From: CBDIHP01 sp965279195
Lineage (GTDB): Bacteria; Planctomycetota; Planctomycetia; Isosphaerales; Isosphaeraceae
Assembly: GCA_965279195.1 (NCBI GenBank)
Contig: CBDIHP010000014.1
Span: 1-42,598, forward strand
Direction of reading: 5' to 3'
DNA: 42,598 bases
The translations under genes and the position numbers were made by a program. Positions 21,846-29,685 of this stretch are shown here, in pieces. A model generated the notes under the pieces. It saw only the letters and a list, made by a program, of their open reading frames with translations, did not search any database and was not told where the DNA came from. How positions within the stretch are numbered: the stretch's first letter is position 1; each line of letters opens with the position of its first letter.

Positions 21846-22796
21846 ATGTCGGCGACGGAACGTCTGGCGAAGGTCTCCGGGGACCCGGCCCGCCCCGGCC
21901 CGTTCACCAGGGCGATTGTGATCCTCAACCCCAAGTCCGGCACCTGCTCCGAGCAGGACGTCCGCGACGCCGTGGCCGCCTGGTCAAGCTCGGGCGGCCC
22001 GACGGCCGAGGTATGGTGCGTGGACGAGGGCCGCGAACTGGCCGAGGTCCTGGGCGAGGCCATCGGGCGGGGGGCCGACCTGGTCGTCGCCGCCGGGGGG
22101 GACGGCACGGTCTCGGCCGTCGCCGGCGAGCTGATCCGGCTCGACGTCGACCTGCCGCTGGCCATCCTCCCGCTGGGCACCGCCAACGTCCTCGCCCGGG
22201 AACTCGGCCTGCCCGTCGAACTGGCGTCGGCCTGCCGGGTGGTCGCCGCGCCGAACGGCTTCGTCGACGTCGACGCGATGAAGGTCAAAGAGCATTATGT
22301 CTTCACGCAAGTGGGCGTGGGGATCGACGCCCTGATGATCCGCGACACGCCGGACGAGCAGAAGCGTCGCTTCGGCCGGGTGGCCTACCTCTGGACGGCG
22401 TTCACCCGCCTGATCGGGTTCCAGCCCAGGCGGTTCCTGCTGGACGTCGACGGGCAATCGCGGGTGGTCCGGGCCTCGCAGATCATCGTGGCCAACAGCG
22501 GCACGCTCGGCCAGCCCCCCTTGCGGTGGGGCCCGAACATCCGCCCCGACGACGGCGCGGTGGACGTGGGCATCGTCCGGGCCCGGACGACCTGGCACTA
22601 CCTCCGCCTGGCCTGGCACGTCCTGCGGTACGACCACGAGAGCGACCCGAGCGTCCGCTACTGGGTCTGCCGCGAGTCCACCACAATCGCCGCCGCCGGC
22701 CGATCCCCCCTGCCCGTCCAGGGCGACGGAGAGATCGTCGGCGAGACGCCGGTGACCATCGAGGTCGTCCCGAAGGCGGTGCGGGTGGTGGTGTAA
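21846..22796 (+). CDS. Diacylglycerol/lipid kinase family protein
   Basis: A 316-residue protein with the DAGK catalytic fold: IVILNPKSGTCSEQDV (N-P-K-S-G), LVVAAGGDGTVSAVAGEL (the G-G-D-G-T nucleotide motif), LAILPLGTANVLARELGLP (P-L-G-T-x-N) and FTQVGVGIDALMI. Such proteins phosphorylate diacylglycerol or related lipids (YegS/BmrU/DgkB type) or act in sphingolipid-like pathways; the substrate is not evident. The start ATG 21846 follows GAGGAGG at 21831-21837, 8 bases away, and is preferred over the in-frame ATG at 21813. The 216 bases upstream separate it from the divergent dioxygenase; nothing recognisable lies there. Confidence 0.92.
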   Translation: MSATERLAKVSGDPARPGPFTRAIVILNPKSGTCSEQDVRDAVAAWSSSGGPTAEVWCVDEGRELAEVLGEAIGRGADLVVAAGGDGTVSAVAGELIRLDVDLPLAILPLGTANVLARELGLPVELASACRVVAAPNGFVDVDAMKVKEHYVFTQVGVGIDALMIRDTPDEQKRRFGRVAYLWTAFTRLIGFQPRRFLLDVDGQSRVVRASQIIVANSGTLGQPPLRWGPNIRPDDGAVDVGIVRARTTWHYLRLAWHVLRYDHESDPSVRYWVCRESTTIAAAGRSPLPVQGDGEIVGETPVTIEVVPKAVRVVV

Positions 22797-22805
22797 CTCC
22801 TCTGG

Positions 22806-22832
22806 AGTGCGTCAGCTCAGCTCCCGCACTCC
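22806..22832 (+). repeat. Type 2 repeat between convergent genes
   Basis: TGGAGTGCG at the left pairs with CGCACTCCA at the right around an inner AGCT-rich loop; it fills the 42-base gap between the stops of the lipid kinase (22796) and the dienelactone hydrolase (22839), where it could act as a two-way transcription end. Confidence 0.65.
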
Positions 22833-22838
22833 AAAAGG

Positions 22839-23594
22839 CTATACGAGTGTTCTCCTGAAAAGTCCGATCATATCCGCAAACGCCATGTCCGTGGACTCCG
22901 GATCATATCTGGGGCCTTCATCTCGCATGAAGGCGTGCTCGCCGGGGTAGAGGATGGTGGTCACGCGGGTGCCGGCCCGGCTGAGGGCCGAGTCGATCAC
23001 GTTGCGGGCGTCCTCGGGGACGTGCGGGTCGCTGGCGCCGTAGATCAGGAGCAGCTCGCCCCGGATCTCCTCGACCCGGCCGAGGGTGCCGGAGTCGGCG
23101 TCCCGGCCGAGCTTGCCGTTGTGGACGCCCGTGGGGTAGAAGCAGGTCGTGGCCTTGACGTCGGGCTGCAGCGCCGCGCGGAAGGCCAGGTGCCCGCCGA
23201 TGCAGAATCCGGCCGCGCCGAGGTGCCCGGGAACCACGCGGGGGTGCCCCGCCAGGAAGTCCAGGGTCGCGCGGGCGTCGGCGTCGAAGTCGGCCACGGG
23301 GGTCTTCAGGGCGTCGTCGAGCCCTCGCGTGCGGCCGGGGTCGTCGAACGGGATCGCGCAGCCGGGGGGCTCGATCCTGTGGTAGATCTCGGGCGCGGCC
23401 ACCACGAAGCCGTAGCCCGCCAGCCGGTGGCAGGCCCGGACCATCGGCCCCGTGAGCTGGAAGATGTCCGAGTAGAACAGGACCCCCGGGAACCGCCCGT
23501 CCCGCTTCGGGGCCGACAGATAAACACGCATCGGCGAGCCGCCGACGTCGATCTCCACCGTCTCGGTCACGATCATCATGGCGGCTGCCCCCAT
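22839..23594 (-). CDS. Dienelactone hydrolase family protein
   Basis: A 251-residue alpha/beta hydrolase of the dienelactone hydrolase family. The nucleophile elbow is G-F-C-I-G-G with Cys as in true dienelactone hydrolases; the acid is in LLIYGASDPHVPEDAR and the His in YPGEHAFMRDEGPRYD. The N-terminal strand reads MRVYLSAPKRDGRFPGVLFY. The start may be ATG 23594 (GAG before it) or the double ATG at 23579 (GGGGGC before it). Dienelactone hydrolase acts after intradiol cleavage of chlorocatechols, so proximity to the intradiol dioxygenase 1.2 kb away is suggestive, but the two differ in predicted location (cytoplasm versus exported). Confidence 0.9.
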   Translation of the reverse strand: MGAAAMMIVTETVEIDVGGSPMRVYLSAPKRDGRFPGVLFYSDIFQLTGPMVRACHRLAGYGFVVAAPEIYHRIEPPGCAIPFDDPGRTRGLDDALKTPVADFDADARATLDFLAGHPRVVPGHLGAAGFCIGGHLAFRAALQPDVKATTCFYPTGVHNGKLGRDADSGTLGRVEEIRGELLLIYGASDPHVPEDARNVIDSALSRAGTRVTTILYPGEHAFMRDEGPRYDPESTDMAFADMIGLFRRTLV

Positions 23595-23821
23595 CTCAAG
23601 GTTGAACCCGGCGGATCCCCGTCACGCACGGACGGATTCTATCGGACCGGGCGTCGGACTTGCAGGCATTCTCCCCCAAGGCCGAATCGGGACTGGGGTT
23701 GTGGGAAATCCGATTGTCGGGTAAGTGATGCCCCATGTGAGCCCGGGCGGTGGGCGAGCGGCGTCACGGGACGACCCGAGCGTGCCCCCCGCCCTCGCAT
23801 CGAGCCCGACCTGGAGCCAAC

Positions 23822-24841
23822 GTGTCTTCTCCCCAGAACAAGACACTGATCCACGTCAGCGGGCCGAGCTACTCGGGCACCACCATGCTCGACCTGATGC
23901 TCGGAAACGCCGACGACGCCTTCTCTTGCGGCGAGGTCTACTCGTGGTATCGCCCCTGCCGCGATTACCACGCCCGCCTCGACTGCCCCTGCGGACAGGA
24001 CCCCTGCCCGGCCTGGACGGCGGCCCTCGCCCCGCGCGAGGATCGGTTCCACGTCGAGGCGTTCGACCGCCTGGGCAAGTCCCTGATCGTCGATTCTTCC
24101 AAGAACCTCCCCTGGATGATCGACGCCGACCACTGGCTGAAGAAGGCCGGGGCCCGCGACGTCCGCGTCTTCCACCTGCTCGTCTGGAAGGACCCGATCT
24201 CGCACGCCTACTCGCACTGGAAGCGCGGGACGTCGCTTAAAGACGCCCGCCACCGGTTCGTCCGCTATTATCAACGCTACTTCTCCCTGAAACGCCCGTT
24301 CGTCGGCATCAGCCACGCCCGGTTCTCGGCCGACCCGGCGGGGATGCTGGCCAGGCTCTGCGGGCTGGTCGGCCTGGACTACACCCCCGGCCGCGAACAG
24401 TTCTGGACCCGGACGCACCACAACCTCTACGGCAACGACGGCACCCGGCGCCAGTCGTGCCGGGGGCAGTCGTCGATCCGACCGGAGTCGAGCTACCCGG
24501 CGGAGTTTGTCGATGCGTACGAGTCGTTCGAGGGTTCGCTGCGCGGCGATCCCGAGCGCCGGGTCGTCCTGGCGACCCTGGATGACCGGGCCCTGGAACG
24601 CCTGACGCCGGCCGACCTCCCCGGCACCCCCGGCCGGTTCCCGCTGTGGCCCCCCGGGTGGTACATTGCCGAGAGGCAGAAACGCCGGATCCGCGCGATC
24701 CGCCAGGCCCTCCGCCCCCGCAAGCCCGAGGACGTCCGCCCGTTCTTCTCGCCCGAGCTGCCCCACTGGCGCAAGGACGAGGCCGAGGCGGGCCAGCCCG
24801 CGCCACATGGCACGCCCGAGGGATCCCGGATCGATTCGTGA
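23822..24841 (+). CDS. Sulfotransferase family protein
   Basis: A 339-residue protein with the PAPS-binding sulfotransferase signature: HVSGPSYSGTTMLDLMLGN (5'-phosphosulfate loop, here P-S-Y-S-G-T-T) and a central LLVWKDPISHAYSHWKRG (3'-phosphate-binding part). SLIVDSSKNLPWM matches the D-S-S-K segment found in this group. The start is GTG 23822 with GGAG five bases upstream; a longer frame from 23750 lacks a ribosome-binding site and family features. The acceptor is unknown; cell-surface glycan or lipid sulfation would be in line with planctomycete genomes, which are rich in sulfotransferases. galK follows after 58 bases. Confidence 0.85.
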   Translation: MSSPQNKTLIHVSGPSYSGTTMLDLMLGNADDAFSCGEVYSWYRPCRDYHARLDCPCGQDPCPAWTAALAPREDRFHVEAFDRLGKSLIVDSSKNLPWMIDADHWLKKAGARDVRVFHLLVWKDPISHAYSHWKRGTSLKDARHRFVRYYQRYFSLKRPFVGISHARFSADPAGMLARLCGLVGLDYTPGREQFWTRTHHNLYGNDGTRRQSCRGQSSIRPESSYPAEFVDAYESFEGSLRGDPERRVVLATLDDRALERLTPADLPGTPGRFPLWPPGWYIAERQKRRIRAIRQALRPRKPEDVRPFFSPELPHWRKDEAEAGQPAPHGTPEGSRIDS

Positions 24842-24899
24842 GGTCGGGTCGGGTGCGGGACGTATATGCATATTTTTCATCGTTGATCGGGCCCGCAAC

Positions 24900-26105
24900 A
24901 TGAGCGACCTCGTACCTGAGACCTTGCGGGCGGCCTGGACGGCGGAGTTCGACGGCGAGCCGGCGGTGATCGCCAGCGCACCGGGGCGTGTGGAGCTGCT
25001 GGGCAACCACACCGACTACAACGGCGGGCTGGTCATGGCCGCGGCCATCGACCGCCGCACGGTGGTGGTCGGCCGGGCGAGGGAGGGCCGCCGGGCGGTC
25101 GTCCGCTCGGAGAACGTCGGCGAGGTCGATCGCTTCTCTGTCGATGGATTGACACCCGCCGATTGCGACGGCTGGCGGCGGTATGTCCGGGGGGTGACGT
25201 GGGTGGCGGGGCCGCTGGCCGACGGATTCGAGGCCGCCCTGATCGGCGACATCCCCATCGGCGCGGGCCTCTCCAGCTCGGCGAGCGTCCAGGCGGCGTT
25301 CGCCCTGTTCCTCGCCAGGGCGGGGGTCGCGGACCTGCCGGGTGCGATCGAGGAAAGTTCGGATGATTCCTCCCGCATGGATCTGGCCCGCCGGCTGAGG
25401 CGGTCGGAGAACGAGTTCGTCGGCGTGGCCTCGGGCCTGCTCGACCAGTTCTCGGTCCTGTTCGGCAAGGCCGACCACGCCCTGGTGCTCGACTGCCGCA
25501 GCCTCGAGCACGCCGCCGTCCCGCTCGGGAACCCCGCGCCGGCGATCGTGATCTGCGACTCGACCACCTCGCGACGCCTGGCCGACGGCATGTACAACAT
25601 CCGGCGCGCCGAGTGCGAGGCCGTCGTCGCCCACTTCCAGGCCAAAAAAGGTGCCGACGTGGTGACGTGCCTGCGCGAGATTTCTTTCGAGGAATTGATG
25701 TCCGAGTGGGCCGCCCTCGACCCGGTCGCCCGGCGTCGGGCGCGGCACGTCCTCACCGAGAATGAACGGGTTCTGGCCGGGCGCGAGGCCCTGGCCCGGG
25801 GCGACGTCGCCCGGTTCGGCGGGCTGATGAGCGAGTCGCACGCGTCGAGCCGCGACGATTTCGAGAACAGTTCGCCGGCCCTGGATGCGTTGATCGAAAC
25901 GGCGCAGGATGCCCCGGGGTTCCTCGGCGGCAAGCTCTCGGGCGCGGGCTGGGCGGGCTGCACGGTCAACCTGGTCGTGGCCGATCGGGTGCCCGAGTTC
26001 ATCGAGTCGGTCCGGGCGTCGTACCTCGCCCGCACCGGCCTGCACGCGCGGATCCACCCCTGCCGCGCCGACGACGGCGCGACCTCGATGGCGCTGCCGG
26101 CCTGA
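24900..26105 (+). CDS. galK: Galactokinase
   Basis: A 401-residue GHMP kinase. The galactokinase signature is GRVELLGNHTDYNGGLVMA (Asn replaces the usual Glu in G-E-H-T-D-Y), the ATP loop is IPIGAGLSSSASVQAA, the catalytic Asp region is GLLDQFSVLFG, and the C-terminal motif is GGKLSGAGWAGCTVNL. It makes galactose-1-phosphate for the Leloir pathway. The N-for-E change at the sugar-binding Glu could alter specificity (other GHMP sugar kinases exist), so galactokinase is the best family name rather than proven activity. AT-rich GTATATGCATATTTTTC just upstream may hold its own promoter. No other gal gene is nearby. Confidence 0.88.
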   Translation: MSDLVPETLRAAWTAEFDGEPAVIASAPGRVELLGNHTDYNGGLVMAAAIDRRTVVVGRAREGRRAVVRSENVGEVDRFSVDGLTPADCDGWRRYVRGVTWVAGPLADGFEAALIGDIPIGAGLSSSASVQAAFALFLARAGVADLPGAIEESSDDSSRMDLARRLRRSENEFVGVASGLLDQFSVLFGKADHALVLDCRSLEHAAVPLGNPAPAIVICDSTTSRRLADGMYNIRRAECEAVVAHFQAKKGADVVTCLREISFEELMSEWAALDPVARRRARHVLTENERVLAGREALARGDVARFGGLMSESHASSRDDFENSSPALDALIETAQDAPGFLGGKLSGAGWAGCTVNLVVADRVPEFIESVRASYLARTGLHARIHPCRADDGATSMALPA

Positions 26106-26112
26106 CCGGTGC

Positions 26113-26445
26113 TCAGAGCGCCGGGACGTCGCGGAAGATCCCCACCCGCCAGTCGTCGAACGCGCAGTAGACGTGGCCGTTGTACGAGACGACCCCGCCC
26201 CGTTCGCGGCCCTGGTGCTCGGGGAGGTCGGGGTCGTGCTCGATGAGGGTGGACCGCAGGACGAGGTAGAGGTCGAGTTCCTCCGGGCCGGGCAGGCGCT
26301 GGACGGCGGCGGCCTCTCCGCCCGAGCCGGCCGTCGGCACCTTCGACGTGCCCGCGACGGCCGCCGGCACCGGGGCCTCGGCCCGGAGCGCGGCCTCGAA
26401 GCGATCGATCAGGCATCGGATCAGCCGCGTCTCGAACTCGGTCAC
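26113..26445 (-). CDS. Hypothetical protein
   Basis: A 110-residue protein of unknown function, ending in GGVVSYNGHVYCAFDDWRVG and IFRDVPAL, which are well-formed beta-strand-like segments; the middle is Ala/Gly-rich (AEAPVPAAVAGTSKVPTAG). I place the start at GTG 26445 (V-T-E-F-E-T-R-L-I-R) because GGGGGCG lies 5 bases upstream; the frame is open farther but that stretch has no protein-like character. It converges with galK, with 7 bases between stops. No signal peptide or membrane segment. Confidence 0.55.
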   Translation of the reverse strand: MTEFETRLIRCLIDRFEAALRAEAPVPAAVAGTSKVPTAGSGGEAAAVQRLPGPEELDLYLVLRSTLIEHDPDLPEHQGRERGGVVSYNGHVYCAFDDWRVGIFRDVPAL

Positions 26446-26680
26446 CTTCGCCCCCGATGGTGTCCACAACCGGGCGTGTCTCGGGTCCGCCAAGGATTGT
26501 CTTAGACGAACCGCGTTCGGAAAAGAATGCCGTTCGCGTCTGGATGTGTTCGTGCGCTGACAACGGGCATCGTGCGCTCGGGAGGGTTCGCAACGTCCTG
26601 TCAGGCGTGTCGATTCGCCCGTGCGGCTTGGCGCGGATACGTTCGGCTTCGATCGCGAGGTCGATCGGGCCCCGTTCGTG

Positions 26681-26686
26681 TATAAT
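26681..26686 (+). promoter_or_regulatory. Possible -10 element for the inositol phosphatase gene
   Basis: A consensus TATAAT preceded by GTG lies 46 bases before the ATG at 26732; no good -35 is visible at 16-18 bases. The flanking TATAATGCC matches the rpoB promoter TATAATGCC. The remainder of 26446-26680 shows no gene. Confidence 0.45.
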
Positions 26687-26731
26687 GCCCCGAGGTTTGG
26701 CCCGGAAGGTTTGCGGAAACGGAGCGAACGG

Positions 26732-27517
26732 ATGCAACCGGCAGAGCTTGCGGTGGCGGTCGAGGCGGCGAAGGCGGCGGGCGAGATCCTCCGCACGTAC
26801 TTCCGCGACGGCGTGACCATGCGGAGCAAGGACGTCGCCAATCTCGTCTCCGACGCCGACGTCGAGGCCGAGCGGGCCATCGTCGAGGTCATCCGCGCCC
26901 GTTGCCCCGGCCACGAGGTCCTCGCCGAGGAGGCCCACCAGGGGGACGCCGGCGCGGAGCACCTCTGGGTCGTCGACCCCCTCGACGGCACCGCCAACTT
27001 CGCCCACAAGATCCCCCATTTTGCCGTCTCCATTGCACATAGGTTCAGGGGCGTGACCGACGTCGGCGTGATCTACAACCCGATCACCGACGACTGGTTC
27101 ACCGCCACGAAGGGGGGCGGGGCCTTCCACGGCGACCTCAAATGCCGGGTTTCCTCGCACGACAGTCTGGGGGAGATCATGGTCGCATTCGGCCTGCCTT
27201 ATGAACGCGGGCCGATCATGGAGGCGACCCTCGCGGCGACCGCCGAGTTCATCCGGGCCCGCTGCCACGGGGCGCGGCGGATGGGCACCGCCTCGCTCGA
27301 CCTCTGCTACGTCGGCATGGGGCTCTTCGGCGCGTACTTCGAGTACGTCCTCTCCCCCTGGGACTACGCCGCCGGCCAGCTCTTCGTCGAGGAGGCCGGC
27401 GGCCTCGTGACCGACTGCCTCGGCCAGCCGATCACCCTCACGAAGACCAGCCTCCTCGCCACCAATCGCGAAGTCCATGACCCCTCCCTCGCCATCACGA
27501 GGACGTTCTTCCCGTAG
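26732..27517 (+). CDS. Inositol monophosphatase family protein
   Basis: A 261-residue Mg-dependent phosphatase of the inositol monophosphatase/CysQ/HisN superfamily. Metal and catalytic motifs are VLAEEAHQGD (Glu), LWVVDPLDGTANFAH (the D-P-L-D-G-T signature) and VLSPWDYAAGQLFVEEAGG (the W-D-x-A-A-G signature). The ATG has GGAG seven bases upstream. Substrate could be inositol-1-phosphate, histidinol phosphate or PAP; if PAP, it would recycle the by-product of the sulfotransferase two genes upstream, which is inference. A terminator follows directly. Confidence 0.92.
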   Translation: MQPAELAVAVEAAKAAGEILRTYFRDGVTMRSKDVANLVSDADVEAERAIVEVIRARCPGHEVLAEEAHQGDAGAEHLWVVDPLDGTANFAHKIPHFAVSIAHRFRGVTDVGVIYNPITDDWFTATKGGGAFHGDLKCRVSSHDSLGEIMVAFGLPYERGPIMEATLAATAEFIRARCHGARRMGTASLDLCYVGMGLFGAYFEYVLSPWDYAAGQLFVEEAGGLVTDCLGQPITLTKTSLLATNREVHDPSLAITRTFFP

Positions 27518-27541
27518 GGTCCGCTATTGCGGACCATGTTT
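27518..27541 (+). terminator. Terminator after the inositol phosphatase gene
   Basis: GGTCCGC (27518-27524) and GCGGACC (27529-27535) with a TATT loop, followed by ATGTTTTTC. The stem begins at the base after the stop codon. Confidence 0.8.
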
Positions 27542-27564
27542 TTCAAATTGGCATATTCGATGTT

Positions 27565-29520
27565 ATGAAATTGGCCCGCGATCGCGGGCCCGACGAGGGT
27601 ACCTTGTCCATACGACAGCGCATCTCCAGCCGCGTCCGGTTCGATCGCTACCGCCAGGAGCGGTCGAAGTCGTGGACGGATGAGGATAAGAAGAAATACA
27701 AGAGCCCCGACGCGAAGACGCGCCAGCGGAACCTCTGGGACCTCTACCGCGGCCTCTACGATGTGCTCGGCGGCCACCGGGTCGCGATCGCCCTGGCGCT
27801 CGCGACCCTGAGCGTCTCGACCGTGCTCCGGCTGCTGCCGCCGGCGGCGACCAAGCTCGTCGTCGACTATGTCCTCCTGAACAAGCCAGTCCCCGACTCG
27901 ATCACCCGATGGGTGGCCGTGCCGGAGTCGCCCCGGGCGCGGCTGGCGTTGCTGGTCGGCGCGGTGATCGCGGCGTCGACGGTCGGGCTGGCGGTGGGGT
28001 TCTGGGGCCGCTGGCGGGCGACGCTCGCGACCAAGCGGGTGCAGGTCTCGGTGCGGCGGCGGGTGTTCGAGCATGCCGTGCGGTTGCCGCTCCAGAGGGT
28101 CTACCAGCTCAAGGCGGGCGGGGCGTCGAGCCTGATCCGCGAGGACGCCGGCGGCGTCGGCGAACTGATCTTCAGCATGATCTACAACCCCTGGCGGGCG
28201 GTCATCCAGCTCATCGGCGGGATCATCGCGCTCGCATGGCTGGATTGGCGATTGCTGCTCGGGGCGATGCTGGTCGCGCCGGCGGCCGTGATGTCGGACC
28301 GGCTCTGGAACAGGCGGCTGCGGCCGATCTTCCGGGATATTCGCAAGCGACGCATGGAGATCGACGCCCGCGCGGCCGAGGTCTTCGGCGGCATGCGGGT
28401 GGTCCGGGCGTTCGGGCGGCAGAGGCGGGAGTCCTCCCGGTTCGTGGGCGAGAGCGACCTCATGGCCCGGCAGGAGCTGTACGCCTGGTGGTGGTCCCGC
28501 GGCGTCGAGGTCGCCTGGGAGCTGATCCTGCCGCTGTCGTCGGCCGCGCTCCTGTTCTACGGCGGGCTCCAGGTGCTCGACGGCCGGCTCTCGCTCGGCG
28601 ACCTGATGATGTTCCTGGTCTACCTCGCGATGCTGCTCGAACCGCTGGCCGTGCTGGCCACCAGCGTGACCCAGTGGCAGAACAACCTCGCCGGCTTCGA
28701 CCGCGTGCTCGACCTGCTGGCCGAGCCGGTCGAGATGGCCGACCACCCCGGCAAGCTGGCCCTGCGCAAGGCGGACGTCGCCGGCGCGATCGCGTTCGAG
28801 GACGTGTCGTTCTCGTATCCGGGGACCGATCGTCAGGTGCTCAAACATATCGACCTCGATGTGAGGCCCGGCGAGCTGATCGCCCTGGTGGGCCGCTCGG
28901 GGGCGGGGAAGACGACGCTCTGCAACCTCGTGGCTCGCTTCTACGACCCCGCCGAGGGCACCGTCCGGCTCGACGGGGCGGACCTCAGGGACATCCAGGT
29001 CGAGAGCTACCGGGGCGTGATGGGGATCGTCGAGCAGGACGTCTTCCTCTTCGACGGCACGATCGCCGAGAACATCGCCTACGCCGCCCGCGACGCGGGC
29101 GAGGCCGACGTCCGACGCGCGGCCAAACTCGCGTATGCAGATGAGTTCATCGAATCCCTGCCGGAGGGGTATCAGACCCTGATCGGCGAGCGCGGGGTGA
29201 GGCTGAGCGGCGGGCAGCGGCAGCGGCTGGCGATCGCCCGCGCGGTGCTGGCCGACCCGGCGATCTTCATCCTCGACGAGGCGACCAGCAACCTCGACAG
29301 CCACAGCGAGCAGCTCATCCGCCGGGGCCTCGACGCCCTGATGCGCGACCGGACCTCGTTCGTGATCGCCCACCGCCTCAGCACCATCCGCCACGCCGAC
29401 CGGATCCTCGTGCTCCACGACGGCGAGATCGTCGAGGAAGGGACGCATGAAGACTTGATCGAACGCAGCGGGATGTACCGCGAGATGGTCGAGCTGCAGC
29501 GGATGGAAGAGGGCGGCTGA
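27565..29520 (+). CDS. ABC exporter, fused membrane and ATPase domains
   Basis: A 651-residue MsbA/LmrA-type half transporter. Membrane helices lie at roughly 75-95 (VAIALALATLSVSTVLRLL), 125-150, 205-245 (two helices), 320-345 and 350-375; the ATPase has Walker A GRSGAGKTTL, Q-loop VEQDVFLFDG, signature RLSGGQRQRLAIARA, Walker B AIFILDEATS and H-loop VIAHRLST. It works as a dimer and exports lipids, peptides or drugs. The start is uncertain: ATG 27565 has no ribosome-binding site, while TTG 27604 has GAGGGT only 3 bases upstream. The perfect palindrome at 27573-27590 lies at this point. A planctomycete-style basic N-terminus (RQRISSRVRFDRYR) precedes the first helix. Confidence 0.95.
   Translation: MKLARDRGPDEGTLSIRQRISSRVRFDRYRQERSKSWTDEDKKKYKSPDAKTRQRNLWDLYRGLYDVLGGHRVAIALALATLSVSTVLRLLPPAATKLVVDYVLLNKPVPDSITRWVAVPESPRARLALLVGAVIAASTVGLAVGFWGRWRATLATKRVQVSVRRRVFEHAVRLPLQRVYQLKAGGASSLIREDAGGVGELIFSMIYNPWRAVIQLIGGIIALAWLDWRLLLGAMLVAPAAVMSDRLWNRRLRPIFRDIRKRRMEIDARAAEVFGGMRVVRAFGRQRRESSRFVGESDLMARQELYAWWWSRGVEVAWELILPLSSAALLFYGGLQVLDGRLSLGDLMMFLVYLAMLLEPLAVLATSVTQWQNNLAGFDRVLDLLAEPVEMADHPGKLALRKADVAGAIAFEDVSFSYPGTDRQVLKHIDLDVRPGELIALVGRSGAGKTTLCNLVARFYDPAEGTVRLDGADLRDIQVESYRGVMGIVEQDVFLFDGTIAENIAYAARDAGEADVRRAAKLAYADEFIESLPEGYQTLIGERGVRLSGGQRQRLAIARAVLADPAIFILDEATSNLDSHSEQLIRRGLDALMRDRTSFVIAHRLSTIRHADRILVLHDGEIVEEGTHEDLIERSGMYREMVELQRMEEGG
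27573..27590. repeat. Perfect 18-bp palindrome at the ABC exporter start
   Basis: GGCCCGCGATCGCGGGCC is fully self-complementary and contains CGATCG. It lies in the leader if translation starts at TTG 27604, otherwise in codons 3-9; it might be an operator or an mRNA hairpin. Confidence 0.5.
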
Positions 29521-29562
29521 ACCGGGGTGGAGTTCGTCAGCCGTCGGTCTCGGTTCGCCCTC

Positions 29563-29599
29563 CTTGGAGCGAGGCAGCTCCGCTCCCGCTCTCCAGAGG
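29563..29599 (+). repeat. Type 2 repeat, degenerate copy
   Basis: TTGGAGCGAGGCAGCTCC followed by GCTCCCGCTCTCCAGAGG resembles the 22806-22832 element, between the ABC exporter and the M24 peptidase. Confidence 0.5.
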
Positions 29600-29685
29600 G
29601 GCGGCGAGCGGTCTCTTTCCTTCGGCCGGGCGGTGGGATAGTTTGGACCCCGAGGATCCGACCGGGGTTGAGTGGAGATTCACAC

